This document shows, piece by piece, positions 26,853 through 36,122 of a stretch of DNA of 64,000 bases. Position 1 is the first letter of the stretch. Each line of letters opens with the position of its first letter. Origin of the DNA: Pontibacillus salipaludis (GTDB taxonomy: Bacteria > Bacillota > Bacilli > Bacillales > BH030062); assembly GCF_014642405.1 (NCBI RefSeq), contig NZ_BMIN01000004.1:186001-250000 (forward strand), read 5' to 3'. Made by a program: the position numbers and the translations under genes. The notes below the pieces were generated by a model, which saw only the letters and a list, made by a program, of their open reading frames with translations, searched no databases and was not told where the DNA came from.

Positions 26853-27605
26853 ATGCTTACACCAACACGACATGAAATCATATTAGAACAACTTGAGCGT
26901 TACCAGACGGTTAAAATTCAAGATCTTGTTAATGAAACAGGAGCTTCAGAATCAACCATCCGTCGTGATTTAAGTCAACTTGAAAAGGCCAACAAGCTAA
27001 AACGAGTTCACGGTGGTGCCTCTTGTTTACATCAGACGAGTGAAGAGTTAAGCATACGAGAGAAAGCAGCTCAAAATCTAAATGAAAAGGTGGCAATCGC
27101 TAAGGAAGCCGCTTCCCTCATACGAGATGGAGATTGCATATTTTTAGACGCCGGAACAACGACATACCAAATGATACCCTATTTAAAGGGACGTAATCTT
27201 ACCGTTGTAACAAATGGAGTTACCTTGCTTGAAGATCTAACTGAAAATCAGGTACCCACGTATTTAACTGGCGGTTTTGTAAAACATAAAACGAGAGCAT
27301 TGATCGGACGAGGCGCTACTCATAGCCTACAACAATACAGGTTTGATAAGTGCTTTCTCGGAGTAAACGGGGTTCATCCTTCTCACGGGTATACCACGCC
27401 TGACCCAGAAGAGGCACTTGTTAAGCAAACGGTTTTAACTCTTTCGCAAGAAGCTTTTGTTCTCGGGGATGCATCTAAATTAAACGAGCTATCTTTTTCA
27501 AGCATTGCTCCCCTACAGGATGCAACTCTAATCACAAATGAGAATGATCCAGACCGATTATCACCTTATCTAGAGAAAACAAACGTAAAGGTTGTGTCAT
27601 CATGA
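26853..27605 (+). CDS. fruR: DeoR-family fructose operon regulator FruR
   Basis: 250-residue repressor. DeoR helix-turn-helix at residues 6-57 (RHEIILEQLERYQTVKIQDL, ASESTIRRDLSQLEK, RVHGGA) and a C-terminal sugar-phosphate sensor with DAGTTTYQMIPYL and LGVNGVHPSHGYTTPDPEEA. Fructose-1-phosphate is the expected inducer. RBS CTCGGAGG. It overlaps the fruK start by 4 bp (ATGA) and heads a five-gene operon. Confidence 0.94.
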   Translation: MLTPTRHEIILEQLERYQTVKIQDLVNETGASESTIRRDLSQLEKANKLKRVHGGASCLHQTSEELSIREKAAQNLNEKVAIAKEAASLIRDGDCIFLDAGTTTYQMIPYLKGRNLTVVTNGVTLLEDLTENQVPTYLTGGFVKHKTRALIGRGATHSLQQYRFDKCFLGVNGVHPSHGYTTPDPEEALVKQTVLTLSQEAFVLGDASKLNELSFSSIAPLQDATLITNENDPDRLSPYLEKTNVKVVSS

Positions 27606-28516
27606 TTTATACAGTCACTTTAAACCCTTCCATTGACTACATCATGCATGTAGATGAGTTCAATGAAGGAGATTTAAACCGTGCCAATACGACTTACTAC
27701 TACCCAGGCGGGAAAGGCATCAATGTATCACGGGTATTAAAACGATTGGATGTTTCTAACACCGCATTAGGATTTATTGGTGGCTTTACTGGCCAATTCA
27801 TTCAAAATTTCCTTGAGTCAGAAAAAGTCCAACATCAATTTATTGATACAGATCAATATACACGCATTAATGTGAAATTAAAGTCAAGCCAAGAATCTGA
27901 AATTAATGGACCCGGGCCTTCTATTACTGAGGAACAGCAGCAACAACTATTAGACCAAGTCAACAAATTAGAACAAGACGACTATTTAGTTGTAGCAGGA
28001 AGTATCCCTAAAACGATACCTGCGAACTTCTATAATGAAATGGCTAAGCGTTGCGCAGAGCGAGGAGCTCACTTTATAGCTGATACTTCTGGAAAGGCGT
28101 TAGAAGAGCTGGTTGGGACACCTACTTTCTTACTTAAGCCTAACCATCATGAATTAGGAGAATTATTTGATACTACAATTGACTCTCCATTCAAAGCGAT
28201 CACCTTTGCCAAGCAGTTAGTTACTAAGGGCGCTACCAATGTCATTGTTTCAATGGGCGGAGATGGCGCAATTCTAGTTAATAAAGACCACGCCTATTAC
28301 GCAAACGTTCCAAAAGGTGAAGTGAAGAATTCCGTCGGAGCAGGTGATTCCGTTGTATCAGGATTTATAGCTGGTTACGTAAAAACAAATAACTTAACAG
28401 AAGCATTCGCAAATGGTGTGGCTTGCGGAAGTGCAACGGCATTTAGTGACGACTTAGCTACTCGTGATTTTGTAGAAGAACTTAGAAAAGAGATTACGAT
28501 TGAGGATTTAAACTAA
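27602..28516 (+). CDS. fruK: 1-phosphofructokinase
   Basis: 304-residue PfkB-family kinase making fructose-1,6-bisphosphate from the fructose-1-phosphate delivered by FruA. MIYTVTLNPSIDY at the start is diagnostic for this branch; GGKGINVSRVLKRL is PfkB signature 1 (near 38-51) and VKNSVGAGDSVVSGFIAGY with catalytic Asp is signature 2 (near 240-258). Translationally coupled to fruR and 15 bp before fruA. Confidence 0.95.
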   Translation: MIYTVTLNPSIDYIMHVDEFNEGDLNRANTTYYYPGGKGINVSRVLKRLDVSNTALGFIGGFTGQFIQNFLESEKVQHQFIDTDQYTRINVKLKSSQESEINGPGPSITEEQQQQLLDQVNKLEQDDYLVVAGSIPKTIPANFYNEMAKRCAERGAHFIADTSGKALEELVGTPTFLLKPNHHELGELFDTTIDSPFKAITFAKQLVTKGATNVIVSMGGDGAILVNKDHAYYANVPKGEVKNSVGAGDSVVSGFIAGYVKTNNLTEAFANGVACGSATAFSDDLATRDFVEELRKEITIEDLN

Positions 28517-28531
28517 GGGGAGGGCATCAAC

Positions 28532-30481
28532 GTGAAAATTACAGACTTGTTAAAACAAGACACAATGATTTTAGAGCTTGAATCAAGTTCGAAAGCTGAT
28601 GTCATTGATGAGCTAGTTTCTAAACTAGATGAAGCTGGCCGATTAAATGACAAGGAAGAATTTAAACAAGCCATATTAGCTCGTGAAGAACAGAGTACAA
28701 CAGGCATAGGCGAAGGTGTAGCGATACCTCACGCCAAAACAGCGGCAGTTAAAGAACCTGCAATCGCATTTGCTCGTTCACAAGAAGGCGCTGACTACGA
28801 GTCACTTGACGGGCAGCCAACACACTTATTCTTTATGATTGCTGCTTCTGAAGGAGCAAACCAGGCTCACCTCGAAACACTTTCTAGTCTTTCATCCTTA
28901 TTAATGGATACTGAATTTCGTCAAAAGCTTTTAAACGCTGAAACAAGAGATGAGATCGTAGAACTAATCGACGCTAAAGAAAAAGCAAATAGTGACGAAG
29001 AAGAAGCTGAACAAGCAGCAAACGAAAACGAGAATAACGATGATTCTTCAGATGAAGAGCCTTATGTTATCGCTGTAACTGCCTGCCCAACAGGAATTGC
29101 ACATACGTACATGGCTGCGGATAAGCTTAAAGAAACAGCTAAAGAAATGGGCGTTAAAATTAAGGTCGAAACAAACGGTTCAAGTGGTGTGAAGAACGCC
29201 TTAACGAAAGAGGATATCGAACGCGCTAGCGGCATCATTGTTGCTGCTGATATCGAAGTTGAAACAAATCGCTTTAAAGGGAAACCAGTTGTGATGGTCC
29301 CAGTAGCAAAAGGGATTCACGAACCAAAAGAACTAATCACGAAAGCTAAAGAAGGAGACGCCCCTGAGTATCAAGGAAGCGGACAATCCTCAAGCGAAGA
29401 TGGCGAAGGAAGCGGAGAGAAAACAGGTATTTATAAGCACTTAATGAACGGTGTTTCCAACATGCTTCCATTCGTAGTCGGTGGCGGTATATTAATTGCT
29501 TTATCCTTCTTATTCGGAATTAACGCTGCTAACCCAGACAGTGATCAGTACAACCGTTTTGCTGAAATGCTAAGCATTATTGGTGGCGGCAAAGCCTTTT
29601 ACCTACTAGTACCAGTACTTGCTGGTTTCATTGCTCAAAGTATTGCCGGTCGTCCCGGACTTGCTCCTGGTATGGTTGGTGGTTTGATTGCAACAACGAC
29701 AGGGGCTGCTGATGGCGGTTCTGGCTTCTTAGGTGGTCTACTTGCTGGTTTCTTAGCTGGTTATTTAATGTTATTGATTCAAAAAGGTTTGAAGGTATTA
29801 CCAGACGTATTAGACGGATTAAAGCCTGTCCTTCTTTATCCGGTACTTGGCCTGTTCTCTACAGGTATCATTATGTTACTTGTGAACCCGTTCCTTGTAT
29901 CCATTTACACTGCATTACGAGATGGATTAGATAGCCTTGGTTCATTCGGTATTGTTGTAGGTTTAATTATTGGTGGTATGATGGCAGTCGATATGGGCGG
30001 CCCTGTAAACAAAGCAGCTTATACATTCGGTATTGCTATGCTTGATGCCGGAAACACAATGCCAATTGCAGCGGCAATGGCAGGCGGTATGGTTCCACCA
30101 TTAGGTCTTGCTTTAGCAACAACATTCTTTAGAAACAAATTTACAGCGCAAGAACGTGAAACAGGTAAAACAGCATATGCAATGGGCGCGACGTTCATTA
30201 CAGAGGGAGTTATTCCTTTCGCGGCAGCTGACCCTGGACGTGTCATTCCAGCTTCTGTAATTGGTTCTACCATTACTGGTGGACTTGTTTACCTATTTAA
30301 CTTGAATCTTCTTGCCCCTCACGGCGGAATTATTGTGATCCTAACCGGAGCTGTTAAAACAGGTGGAGAAACCGGAAATGCCCTTCTGGGTGCTGTTTTA
30401 TACATCGCCGCCGTATTAATTGGTGCAATTGTTACAGCAATTATCGCTGGTGTCTTGAAAAAACCTGTGCAAAAAGGGTAA
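28532..30481 (+). CDS. fruA: PTS fructose transporter, EIIABC (FruA)
   Basis: 649-residue permease fusing EIIA (about 1-150, phospho-His67 in GVAIPHAKT), an acidic linker (150-177), EIIB (about 178-280, phospho-Cys185 in VTACPTGIAHT) and EIIC (about 300-645, around ten membrane segments; GLAPGMVGG, MAVDMGGPVNKAAY, EGVIPFAAADP). It imports fructose as fructose-1-phosphate. The start is GTG behind AAGGGGAGGGC. Carrying its own EIIA, it needs only HPr and enzyme I, both encoded directly downstream. Confidence 0.96.
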   Translation: MKITDLLKQDTMILELESSSKADVIDELVSKLDEAGRLNDKEEFKQAILAREEQSTTGIGEGVAIPHAKTAAVKEPAIAFARSQEGADYESLDGQPTHLFFMIAASEGANQAHLETLSSLSSLLMDTEFRQKLLNAETRDEIVELIDAKEKANSDEEEAEQAANENENNDDSSDEEPYVIAVTACPTGIAHTYMAADKLKETAKEMGVKIKVETNGSSGVKNALTKEDIERASGIIVAADIEVETNRFKGKPVVMVPVAKGIHEPKELITKAKEGDAPEYQGSGQSSSEDGEGSGEKTGIYKHLMNGVSNMLPFVVGGGILIALSFLFGINAANPDSDQYNRFAEMLSIIGGGKAFYLLVPVLAGFIAQSIAGRPGLAPGMVGGLIATTTGAADGGSGFLGGLLAGFLAGYLMLLIQKGLKVLPDVLDGLKPVLLYPVLGLFSTGIIMLLVNPFLVSIYTALRDGLDSLGSFGIVVGLIIGGMMAVDMGGPVNKAAYTFGIAMLDAGNTMPIAAAMAGGMVPPLGLALATTFFRNKFTAQERETGKTAYAMGATFITEGVIPFAAADPGRVIPASVIGSTITGGLVYLFNLNLLAPHGGIIVILTGAVKTGGETGNALLGAVLYIAAVLIGAIVTAIIAGVLKKPVQKG

Positions 30482-30536
30482 AGTAGAGTAATGTGTTCAT
30501 ATAAAAATTTTTAGAAAAAGATCAGGAGGTAACTGT

Positions 30537-30803
30537 ATGGTTGAACAAACTATGACGATTACATCAGAAGATGGCGTCCACGCACGCCCTGCCACTGTTC
30601 TAGTCCAGACGGCTGGTCAATATAAAGCTGACGTTAACTTAGAGTACAATGGTAAATCCGTTAACCTTAAATCCATCATGGGCATTATGTCTTTAGGCAT
30701 CCCATCTGGAGCTGAAGTTAAAATAACAGCAGAAGGAACGGACGAAGAAGAAGCTTTAAATGGCGTTGTTGACTCAATGAAAAAAGAAAACCTGGGGGAA
30801 TAA
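30537..30803 (+). CDS. ptsH: Phosphocarrier protein HPr
   Basis: 88 residues. Phospho-accepting His15 in GVHARPATVL and regulatory Ser46 in LKSIMGIMSLG, the HprK/P site through which HPr also serves as CcpA corepressor. RBS CAGGAGG. Lies 55 bp after fruA and 3 bp before ptsI. Confidence 0.97.
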   Translation: MVEQTMTITSEDGVHARPATVLVQTAGQYKADVNLEYNGKSVNLKSIMGIMSLGIPSGAEVKITAEGTDEEEALNGVVDSMKKENLGE

Positions 30804-30806
30804 TTC

Positions 30807-32528
30807 ATGACGAGCATTAAAGGTATTGCCGCTTCTAACGGTATTGCAATTGCAAAAGCTTACCGCATGGAAGCACCAGATCTTTCTTTTGAGAAGAAAG
30901 AGATTGAAAGCCCTGAACAAGAAGTGGAACGTTTCCAATCCGCTCTTGCGACATCTAAAAATGAACTTGAGAAAATTAAGGATCATGCCCTTAAAACATT
31001 AGGCGAAGAAAAAGCTGAGATCTTCTCTGCTCACCTTCTTGTTCTTAGTGACCCTGAACTGATCCAACCAATCGAAGATAAGATTAAAACAGAAAACGTG
31101 AACGCAGAAGCGGCTCTTAATGAGACAGCTAACATGTTCATTGACCTGTTTAAAAATATGGACAACGAATACATGCGCGAACGTGCAGCGGATATTCAGG
31201 ACGTAACGAAGCGTGTTATGGCACACTTATTAAACGTAACGTTCCCAGACCCTGCTCTTATTGATGAAGAAGTTGTTATTATCGCTGAAGATTTAACACC
31301 TTCTGATACAGCTCAGTTAAATAAGCAGTTCGTTAAAGGTTTCACGACTGACATCGGTGGTCGTACGTCTCACTCTGCCATCATGGCTCGTTCTCTTGAG
31401 ATTCCTGCTGTTGTAGGAACGAAAGAAGTAACAGCAACAATTAATAAAGACGATATGGTCATCGTTGATGGTATTTCTGGTGAAGTAATCGTTCACCCTA
31501 CGGATGAGCAGATTGAAGAGTACAAAGGAAAGCAAGCTCAGTACGAAGAAAAGAAACAAGAATGGGCGAAGCTTAAAGATGAGCCTACTGTAACAGCTGA
31601 CGATAAGCACGTTGAGCTTGTAGCAAACATCGGTACTCCAGACGATGTGGATGGCATTATAAACAACGGTGGTGAAGGAGTTGGACTTTACCGTACTGAG
31701 TTCTTATACATGGGTAAAAACCAGCTACCAACAGAAGAAGAACAGTTTGAAGCCTACAAAGCAGTACTTGAAGGCGTAGGTTCTGATAAACCGGTTGTTG
31801 TTCGTACACTTGATATCGGTGGAGACAAAGAGTTAGACTACTTGGATCTTCCTGATGAAATGAACCCATTCCTTGGATTCCGTGCAATCCGTTTATGCCT
31901 AGAGCGTGACGATATCTTCCGTACTCAGCTACGCGCCCTTCTTCGCGCGAGCGTCTACGGCAACTTAAAAATCATGTTCCCAATGATTGCAACGCTAGGA
32001 GAATTCCGCCAAGCGAAAGCGATCCTTCTTGAAGAGAAAGAAAAGCTTCAAAACGAAGGTACAGAAGTATCTGAAGCAATCGAAGTTGGTATGATGGTAG
32101 AAATTCCAGCAACGGCTGTTATCGCTAAACAGTTCGCTAAAGAAGTGGACTTCTTCAGTATTGGTACAAACGACCTGATCCAATACACAATGGCAGCGGA
32201 TCGTATGAACGAACGCGTTTCATACCTTTACCAACCATACAATCCTGCGATCCTTAACCTAATTAATAACGTTATTGAAGCAGCTCACGCTGAAGGTAAA
32301 TGGGCTGGCATGTGTGGCGAAATGGCAGGAGATGAGATTGCAATCCCTATCCTTCTAGGACTAGGATTAGATGAGTTCTCCATGAGCGCAACATCTATCC
32401 TTCCAGCTCGTACACAGATCTTAAGCTTGTCCCAGGAAGAAATGACTTCTTACAAAGAAGAAATTCTTTCTATGGATACAGCTGAAGACGTTGTTGAGTT
32501 CGTAAAAGCAAAAACAGGACAAAAATAA
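30807..32528 (+). CDS. ptsI: PTS enzyme I (phosphoenolpyruvate-protein phosphotransferase)
   Basis: 573 residues, the canonical size. The phospho-His189 is in [12 protein letters not shown]; the PEP-binding domain shows [24 protein letters not shown] and the active Cys in [11 protein letters not shown] near 500. It transfers phosphate from PEP to HPr and feeds every PTS in the cell, including TreB at 55-56.7 kb. Last gene of the fruRKA-ptsHI operon. Confidence 0.97.
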   Translation: MTSIKGIAASNGIAIAKAYRMEAPDLSFEKKEIESPEQEVERFQSALATSKNELEKIKDHALKTLGEEKAEIFSAHLLVLSDPELIQPIEDKIKTENVNAEAALNETANMFIDLFKNMDNEYMRERAADIQDVTKRVMAHLLNVTFPDPALIDEEVVIIAEDLTPSDTAQLNKQFVKGFTTDIGGRTSHSAIMARSLEIPAVVGTKEVTATINKDDMVIVDGISGEVIVHPTDEQIEEYKGKQAQYEEKKQEWAKLKDEPTVTADDKHVELVANIGTPDDVDGIINNGGEGVGLYRTEFLYMGKNQLPTEEEQFEAYKAVLEGVGSDKPVVVRTLDIGGDKELDYLDLPDEMNPFLGFRAIRLCLERDDIFRTQLRALLRASVYGNLKIMFPMIATLGEFRQAKAILLEEKEKLQNEGTEVSEAIEVGMMVEIPATAVIAKQFAKEVDFFSIGTNDLIQYTMAADRMNERVSYLYQPYNPAILNLINNVIEAAHAEGKWAGMCGEMAGDEIAIPILLGLGLDEFSMSATSILPARTQILSLSQEEMTSYKEEILSMDTAEDVVEFVKAKTGQK

Positions 32529-32541
32529 TTCGTTAGATACT

Positions 32542-32572
32542 AAAAAGGACCCTTTTAAAAGGGTCCTTTTCT
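32542..32572 (+). terminator. Terminator of the fru-pts operon
   Basis: AAAAAGGACCCTTTT and AAAAGGGTCCTTTT arms with minimal loop followed by TCTCTATTTTT. Confidence 0.85.
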
Positions 32573-32587
32573 CTATTTTTCCGTCAT

Positions 32588-32604
32588 TGTAAAATGTATG
32601 TAAC
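32588..32604 (+). promoter_or_regulatory. WalR box 1 (yocH-like gene 1)
   Basis: TGTAAA-ATGTA-TGTAAC fits the WalR consensus TGTWAH-N5-TGTWAH exactly. It lies about 41 bp upstream of the -35 element (32646). Confidence 0.75.
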
Positions 32605-32645
32605 ATGCTTGTTAGAATTGCAATCAATTTGTTGCCGTTCTGTTG

Positions 32646-32674
32646 TTGGGCTTTTGCGATTAGCTTGGTATAGT
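32646..32674 (+). promoter_or_regulatory. Promoter of yocH-like gene 1
   Basis: TTGGGC (32646-32651), 17 bp, TATAGT (32669-32674), leaving a leader of about 75 nt before the ATG. The layout is repeated at gene 2. Confidence 0.6.
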
Positions 32675-32756
32675 AGTCCATAGAGTTAAGTCGTTACTCA
32701 ATAAAATGCGAATTTCAACAGCTCATGGCTATTGTAATTCCTAGGAGGTCAACAAA

Positions 32757-33539
32757 ATGAAAAAACTATTTCTATCCCTGGCGGCTGTAGCAACGATTTC
32801 GACAACAACGGCAATCACAGCAAGCGCAGAAGAAGTAGTCGTGAAGCGCGGCGACACGCTATGGGGAATCTCTCAGGATTACGATGTGTCCGTTGAACAA
32901 ATCAAACAACTGAATAACTTAACATCCAACCTAATTTTCCCGAACCAAAACCTAACAGTGACCCGCAACACAGACAGTCAAGTTGCTCAAAAAACAACGG
33001 CACCATCGAACAGCAGCGTTTACACGATTAAACCTGGCGATACACTTTGGGGCATTGGTCAGCAATATAATGTAAGTGTTAATGAATTAATGCAATGGAA
33101 TAATTTAAGCTCAAGTATGATCTATTCTGGTAATACCCTAAATGTGAATGGCGGAAACGTAGCAACGAAGAAAAAAGCAACTGTTGCGAGCACACAGCCA
33201 TCACAACCTAAAACACAAGAAAAACAAGTTCAGACACAACAAAAAGAACAGAAGACTATCACAATGGAATCAACAGCCTATACAGCATACTGCACAGGTT
33301 GCTCTGGCATCACAAGAACAGGGATTAACCTTATTCAAAACCCAGATATGAAAGTCATCGCAGTTGACCCTAACGTAATTCCACTAGGCACTGAAGTCTA
33401 TGTAGAAGGATACGGAAGAGCTATTGCTGGTGATACAGGCGGAGCCATCAAAGGAAACAAAATTGACGTCTTCATCCCATCTCGCTCAGAAGCTCTAAAC
33501 TGGGGCCGTAAAACAGTAGACGTAACAATCTTAAATTAA
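32757..33539 (+). CDS. Cell-wall LysM-LysM-3D domain protein (YocH-like), copy 1
   Basis: 260-residue secreted protein. Signal peptide of about 24 residues ending ASA-EE; LysM peptidoglycan-binding repeats at about 26-69 and 90-132; a Gln/Lys/Thr-rich linker; then the 3D domain (about 165-260) with TAYTAYCTGCSGITRTG, VIAVDPNVIPLGTEVYVEGYG, AGDTGG and KIDVF, carrying the three conserved Asp residues of the lytic-transglycosylase-like (MltA-type) fold. Likely a muramidase-type wall-remodelling enzyme. The upstream WalR box and the second tandem copy fit the YocH autolysin group controlled by WalKR. Confidence 0.92.
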   Translation: MKKLFLSLAAVATISTTTAITASAEEVVVKRGDTLWGISQDYDVSVEQIKQLNNLTSNLIFPNQNLTVTRNTDSQVAQKTTAPSNSSVYTIKPGDTLWGIGQQYNVSVNELMQWNNLSSSMIYSGNTLNVNGGNVATKKKATVASTQPSQPKTQEKQVQTQQKEQKTITMESTAYTAYCTGCSGITRTGINLIQNPDMKVIAVDPNVIPLGTEVYVEGYGRAIAGDTGGAIKGNKIDVFIPSRSEALNWGRKTVDVTILN

Positions 33540-33560
33540 TTCCATATAAAGAAATGATAC

Positions 33561-33595
33561 AAGCCCAAAGCTAAATGTAGTTTTGGGCTTTTTTA
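33561..33595 (+). terminator. Terminator of yocH-like gene 1
   Basis: AAGCCCAAAGCT..AGTTTTGGGCTT stem followed by a T tract. Confidence 0.8.
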
Positions 33596-33612
33596 TATGC
33601 GATCGCACCCAT

Positions 33613-33660
33613 ATTTCCCGAACCACCTTATCCTCTATTAGCAACAAAGGAAACATTCCC
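33613..33660. repeat. CPR remnant R8 (right end only)
   Basis: ATTTCCCGAACCACCTTA followed by AGGAAACATTCCC matches the right inner arm and right outer arm of forward CPR copies (compare 5965-6010), without any left half. It lies between the duplicated yocH-like genes. Confidence 0.6.
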
Positions 33661-33730
33661 TGAGCTCCAAATGCAGAAAAATAAAAAAAAAGATCCTCTA
33701 ATAGGGTCCTTTTCTCTATTTTCCCGCCAT

Positions 33731-33747
33731 TGTAAAATCTATGTAAT
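33731..33747 (+). promoter_or_regulatory. WalR box 2 (yocH-like gene 2)
   Basis: TGTAAA-ATCTA-TGTAAT, exact match to TGTWAH-N5-TGTWAH, at the same relative position as box 1. Confidence 0.75.
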
Positions 33748-33788
33748 CTCCTTGTTAGAATTGCAATCACATTGTTGTCATTCTGTTG

Positions 33789-33817
33789 TTGGGGTTTTCC
33801 ACTGAGCTTGTTATAGT
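33789..33817 (+). promoter_or_regulatory. Promoter of yocH-like gene 2
   Basis: TTGGGG (33789-33794), 17 bp, TATAGT (33812-33817), in the duplicated upstream segment. Confidence 0.6.
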
Positions 33818-33900
33818 AGTCCATAGAGTTAATTCGTTACTCAATAACATTGTGAATTTCAACAGCTCATGGCTATTGTAATTCCTAGGAGGTCAACAAA

Positions 33901-34674
33901 ATGAAAAAACTATTTCTATCCCTAGCTGCTGTAGCAACGATTTCTACAACAACAGTGATCACAGCAAGCGCAGAAGAAGTAGACGTCAAGAGCGGCGACA
34001 CATTATGGGGAATCTCTCAGGATTACGATGTGTCCGTTGAACAAATAAAACAACAAAATAACCTAACATCTAACTTAATCTTCCCGAACCAAAAGCTAAC
34101 AGTGAACCGCAACGGAGACACTAAAGTTGCTCAAGCAACAACAGACAGTAATGTGTATACAATCCAACCTGGCGATACACTTTTCGCCATCGGTCAACAA
34201 TATAATGTAAGTGTGTATGAGCTAAAACAATGGAATAACTTAAGCTCAACTATGATTTATTCAGGCGATACCCTGAACGTAAATGGATCAAACGTAGCAA
34301 CAAAAGAAAAATCAACAGTTGCAAGCACACAACCTACTGAACCTAAAACAGAAGAAAAACAAGTTCAAACACAGCAACAAGAACAAAAAACGATTACAAT
34401 GGAATCAACAGCATATACAGCAAACTGCACGGGCTGCTCTGGTATCACAAGAACAGGCATCAATCTTCTTGAAAACCCAGATCGCAAAGTAATCGCAGTT
34501 GACCCTAACGTAATTCCACTAGGCACTGAAGTTTATGTAGAAGGATACGGAAAAGCAGTAGCAGGAGACATCGGTGGCGACATCCAAGGAAACAGAATCG
34601 ACGTCTTCATCCCATCCCAATCAGAAGCCCTAAACTGGGGCCGCAAATCAGTAGACGTAACAATCTTAGACTAA
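33901..34674 (+). CDS. Cell-wall LysM-LysM-3D domain protein (YocH-like), copy 2
   Basis: 257-residue tandem paralogue of the preceding gene, sharing signal peptide, two LysM repeats (about 26-69 and 86-128) and a 3D domain, plus about 170 bp of near-identical upstream DNA with its own WalR box. In the 3D core the usual AGDTGG reads AGDIGG (Thr to Ile), while VIAVDPNVIPLG and RIDVF are kept. The change next to a conserved Asp may alter activity. The linker is Glu/Gln-rich rather than Lys-rich. Ends in its own terminator. Confidence 0.92.
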   Translation: MKKLFLSLAAVATISTTTVITASAEEVDVKSGDTLWGISQDYDVSVEQIKQQNNLTSNLIFPNQKLTVNRNGDTKVAQATTDSNVYTIQPGDTLFAIGQQYNVSVYELKQWNNLSSTMIYSGDTLNVNGSNVATKEKSTVASTQPTEPKTEEKQVQTQQQEQKTITMESTAYTANCTGCSGITRTGINLLENPDRKVIAVDPNVIPLGTEVYVEGYGKAVAGDIGGDIQGNRIDVFIPSQSEALNWGRKSVDVTILD

Positions 34675-34696
34675 CCCCCTTCCTATAAAGAAGCAC

Positions 34697-34731
34697 AAGC
34701 CCAAAGTTGATATCAGCTTTGGGCTTTTTTA
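34697..34731 (+). terminator. Terminator of yocH-like gene 2
   Basis: AAGCCCAAAG..GATATC..CTTTGGGCTT stem with T6 tract. Confidence 0.85.
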
Positions 34732-34768
34732 TTTGTCGGGATTAGATTTCTAGATAATGTATATACTC

Positions 34769-34941
34769 AGTCCGTTCTCCTACATAACACAAGGGCTGGC
34801 TGGGGGACTGCGAGACTCCCGCGGGATAAAGAGCCTCGGCAAGACCCCACAGAGAGCGATAGCGATCGAGGAGGCTTGCCAGCTCTCCGCAGGAAAGCGA
34901 GTTGTCCCCCAGCCAGCCCTAGCCCACATACGGTAACGGAC
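34769..34941 (+). repeat. CPR element R9 (forward, single)
   Basis: Inner arms AGGGCTGGCTGGGGGAC (34792-34808) and GTCCCCCAGCCAGCCCT (34904-34920) pair 17/17; outer GTCCGTT (34770-34776) with AACGGAC (34935-34941). Core GCGAGACTCCCGCGGG..GAGCCTCGGC..GGAAAGCGAG without inserts. Confidence 0.88.
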
Positions 34942-34986
34942 CCTCACCGCTCTCATCAACACAACGCCCCCACCACAAAAAAAAGC

Positions 34987-35010
34987 GCAAAATCGCCCAA
35001 ACGATTTTGC
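34987..35010 (-). terminator. Terminator of coaA
   Basis: GCAAAATCG and CGATTTTGC arms with 6-base loop; an A9 tract on the plus strand gives the U tract of the minus-strand transcript. Confidence 0.75.
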
Positions 35011-35024
35011 ACCTTCTTATAAAA

Positions 35025-35960
35025 TCATGCCTTCCTAAGCATAATCGAATCAATTAAATGATCACGATCTTTATGCAGAATAAGGTCCGCTCTATTACGT
35101 GTCGGCTGAATATTTTCATGAAGATTCCTTAAGTTAATCCTTCGCCAAATATCTTCTGCCATGGCAATCGCTTCATCATTAGATAAACCAGAGTAATTAT
35201 GGAAATAAGAACGCTCATCTTGAAAGGCAGTATCTCTGAGCTTCATAAAACGCTCTGTATACCATTTCAATAAATCATCTTCATTTGCATCAACGTAGAT
35301 ACTAAAGTCAAAGAAATCAGAAACGTATGTACCAGGATCTGCACCTCGCGTTTTAGGAGTTTGCAATACATTTACTCCTTCCACTATGACAATATCCGGC
35401 TGGTCTAGTACTTGAACTTCATCTGGTAAGATATTATACGTTAAATGGGAATAAACAGGTGCTTCTATGTCAGGTCGACCTGATTTCAAATCTGCCAAAA
35501 CGTCTATCAATTTCTTTATATCATAACTCTCAGGGAACCCTTTCCGATTCATGATCCCCTTTTCTTCTAATACTTCATTCGGGTATAAGAAGCCATCTGT
35601 AGTTAAGATCTCTACACTAGGATGTTCATCCCACTCAGAGAGCAGTTCACGCATAATCCTTGAGATCGTACTTTTTCCGACAGCGACACTCCCCGCGACT
35701 CCAATAATAAACGGAACCTGTTTCGTCTTTTGCCCCATGAAACGGTCTGTTACCGAATGAAGCTCATGAGAAGCTTTCGTATATAAATTGAGCAATCTAC
35801 TTAATGGAAGATAGACATTTGAGACTTCTTCTATATCAAGCTTTTCATTAATTCCTTTTACATTTTCAATTTGTATGGGAGACAGGGTCATCGGTACATT
35901 AGCACGAAGCTTCGCCCATTCGTTTTTTTGGAACATCCAATACGGTGAATAACTACTCAT
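35025..35960 (-). CDS. coaA: Pantothenate kinase, type I
   Basis: 311-residue P-loop kinase for the first committed step of coenzyme A synthesis. Walker A GVAGSVAVGKST at 87-98; TTDGFLYPN with catalytic Asp near 120; GFPESYD, and the CoA-inhibitor pocket region YVDANEDDLLKWYTERF and YFHNYSGLSNDEA match the E. coli CoaA type. Expected feedback inhibition by CoA. Monocistronic. Confidence 0.95.
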   Translation of the reverse strand: MSSYSPYWMFQKNEWAKLRANVPMTLSPIQIENVKGINEKLDIEEVSNVYLPLSRLLNLYTKASHELHSVTDRFMGQKTKQVPFIIGVAGSVAVGKSTISRIMRELLSEWDEHPSVEILTTDGFLYPNEVLEEKGIMNRKGFPESYDIKKLIDVLADLKSGRPDIEAPVYSHLTYNILPDEVQVLDQPDIVIVEGVNVLQTPKTRGADPGTYVSDFFDFSIYVDANEDDLLKWYTERFMKLRDTAFQDERSYFHNYSGLSNDEAIAMAEDIWRRINLRNLHENIQPTRNRADLILHKDRDHLIDSIMLRKA

Positions 35961-36122
35961 ACTGTTTCACATACCTTTGTCTACATTTTAAGAATTACAT
36001 TATTCATAATTTACCACAGCGTTTCTAATTGTACCACCACATCGAATTATGTCGAGCTCCCTGCCTTCTCCTCCAGTAAGCCTTGAACCCTTGATACCAA
36101 AGCTTTCTAGCAGGATCAAAAA

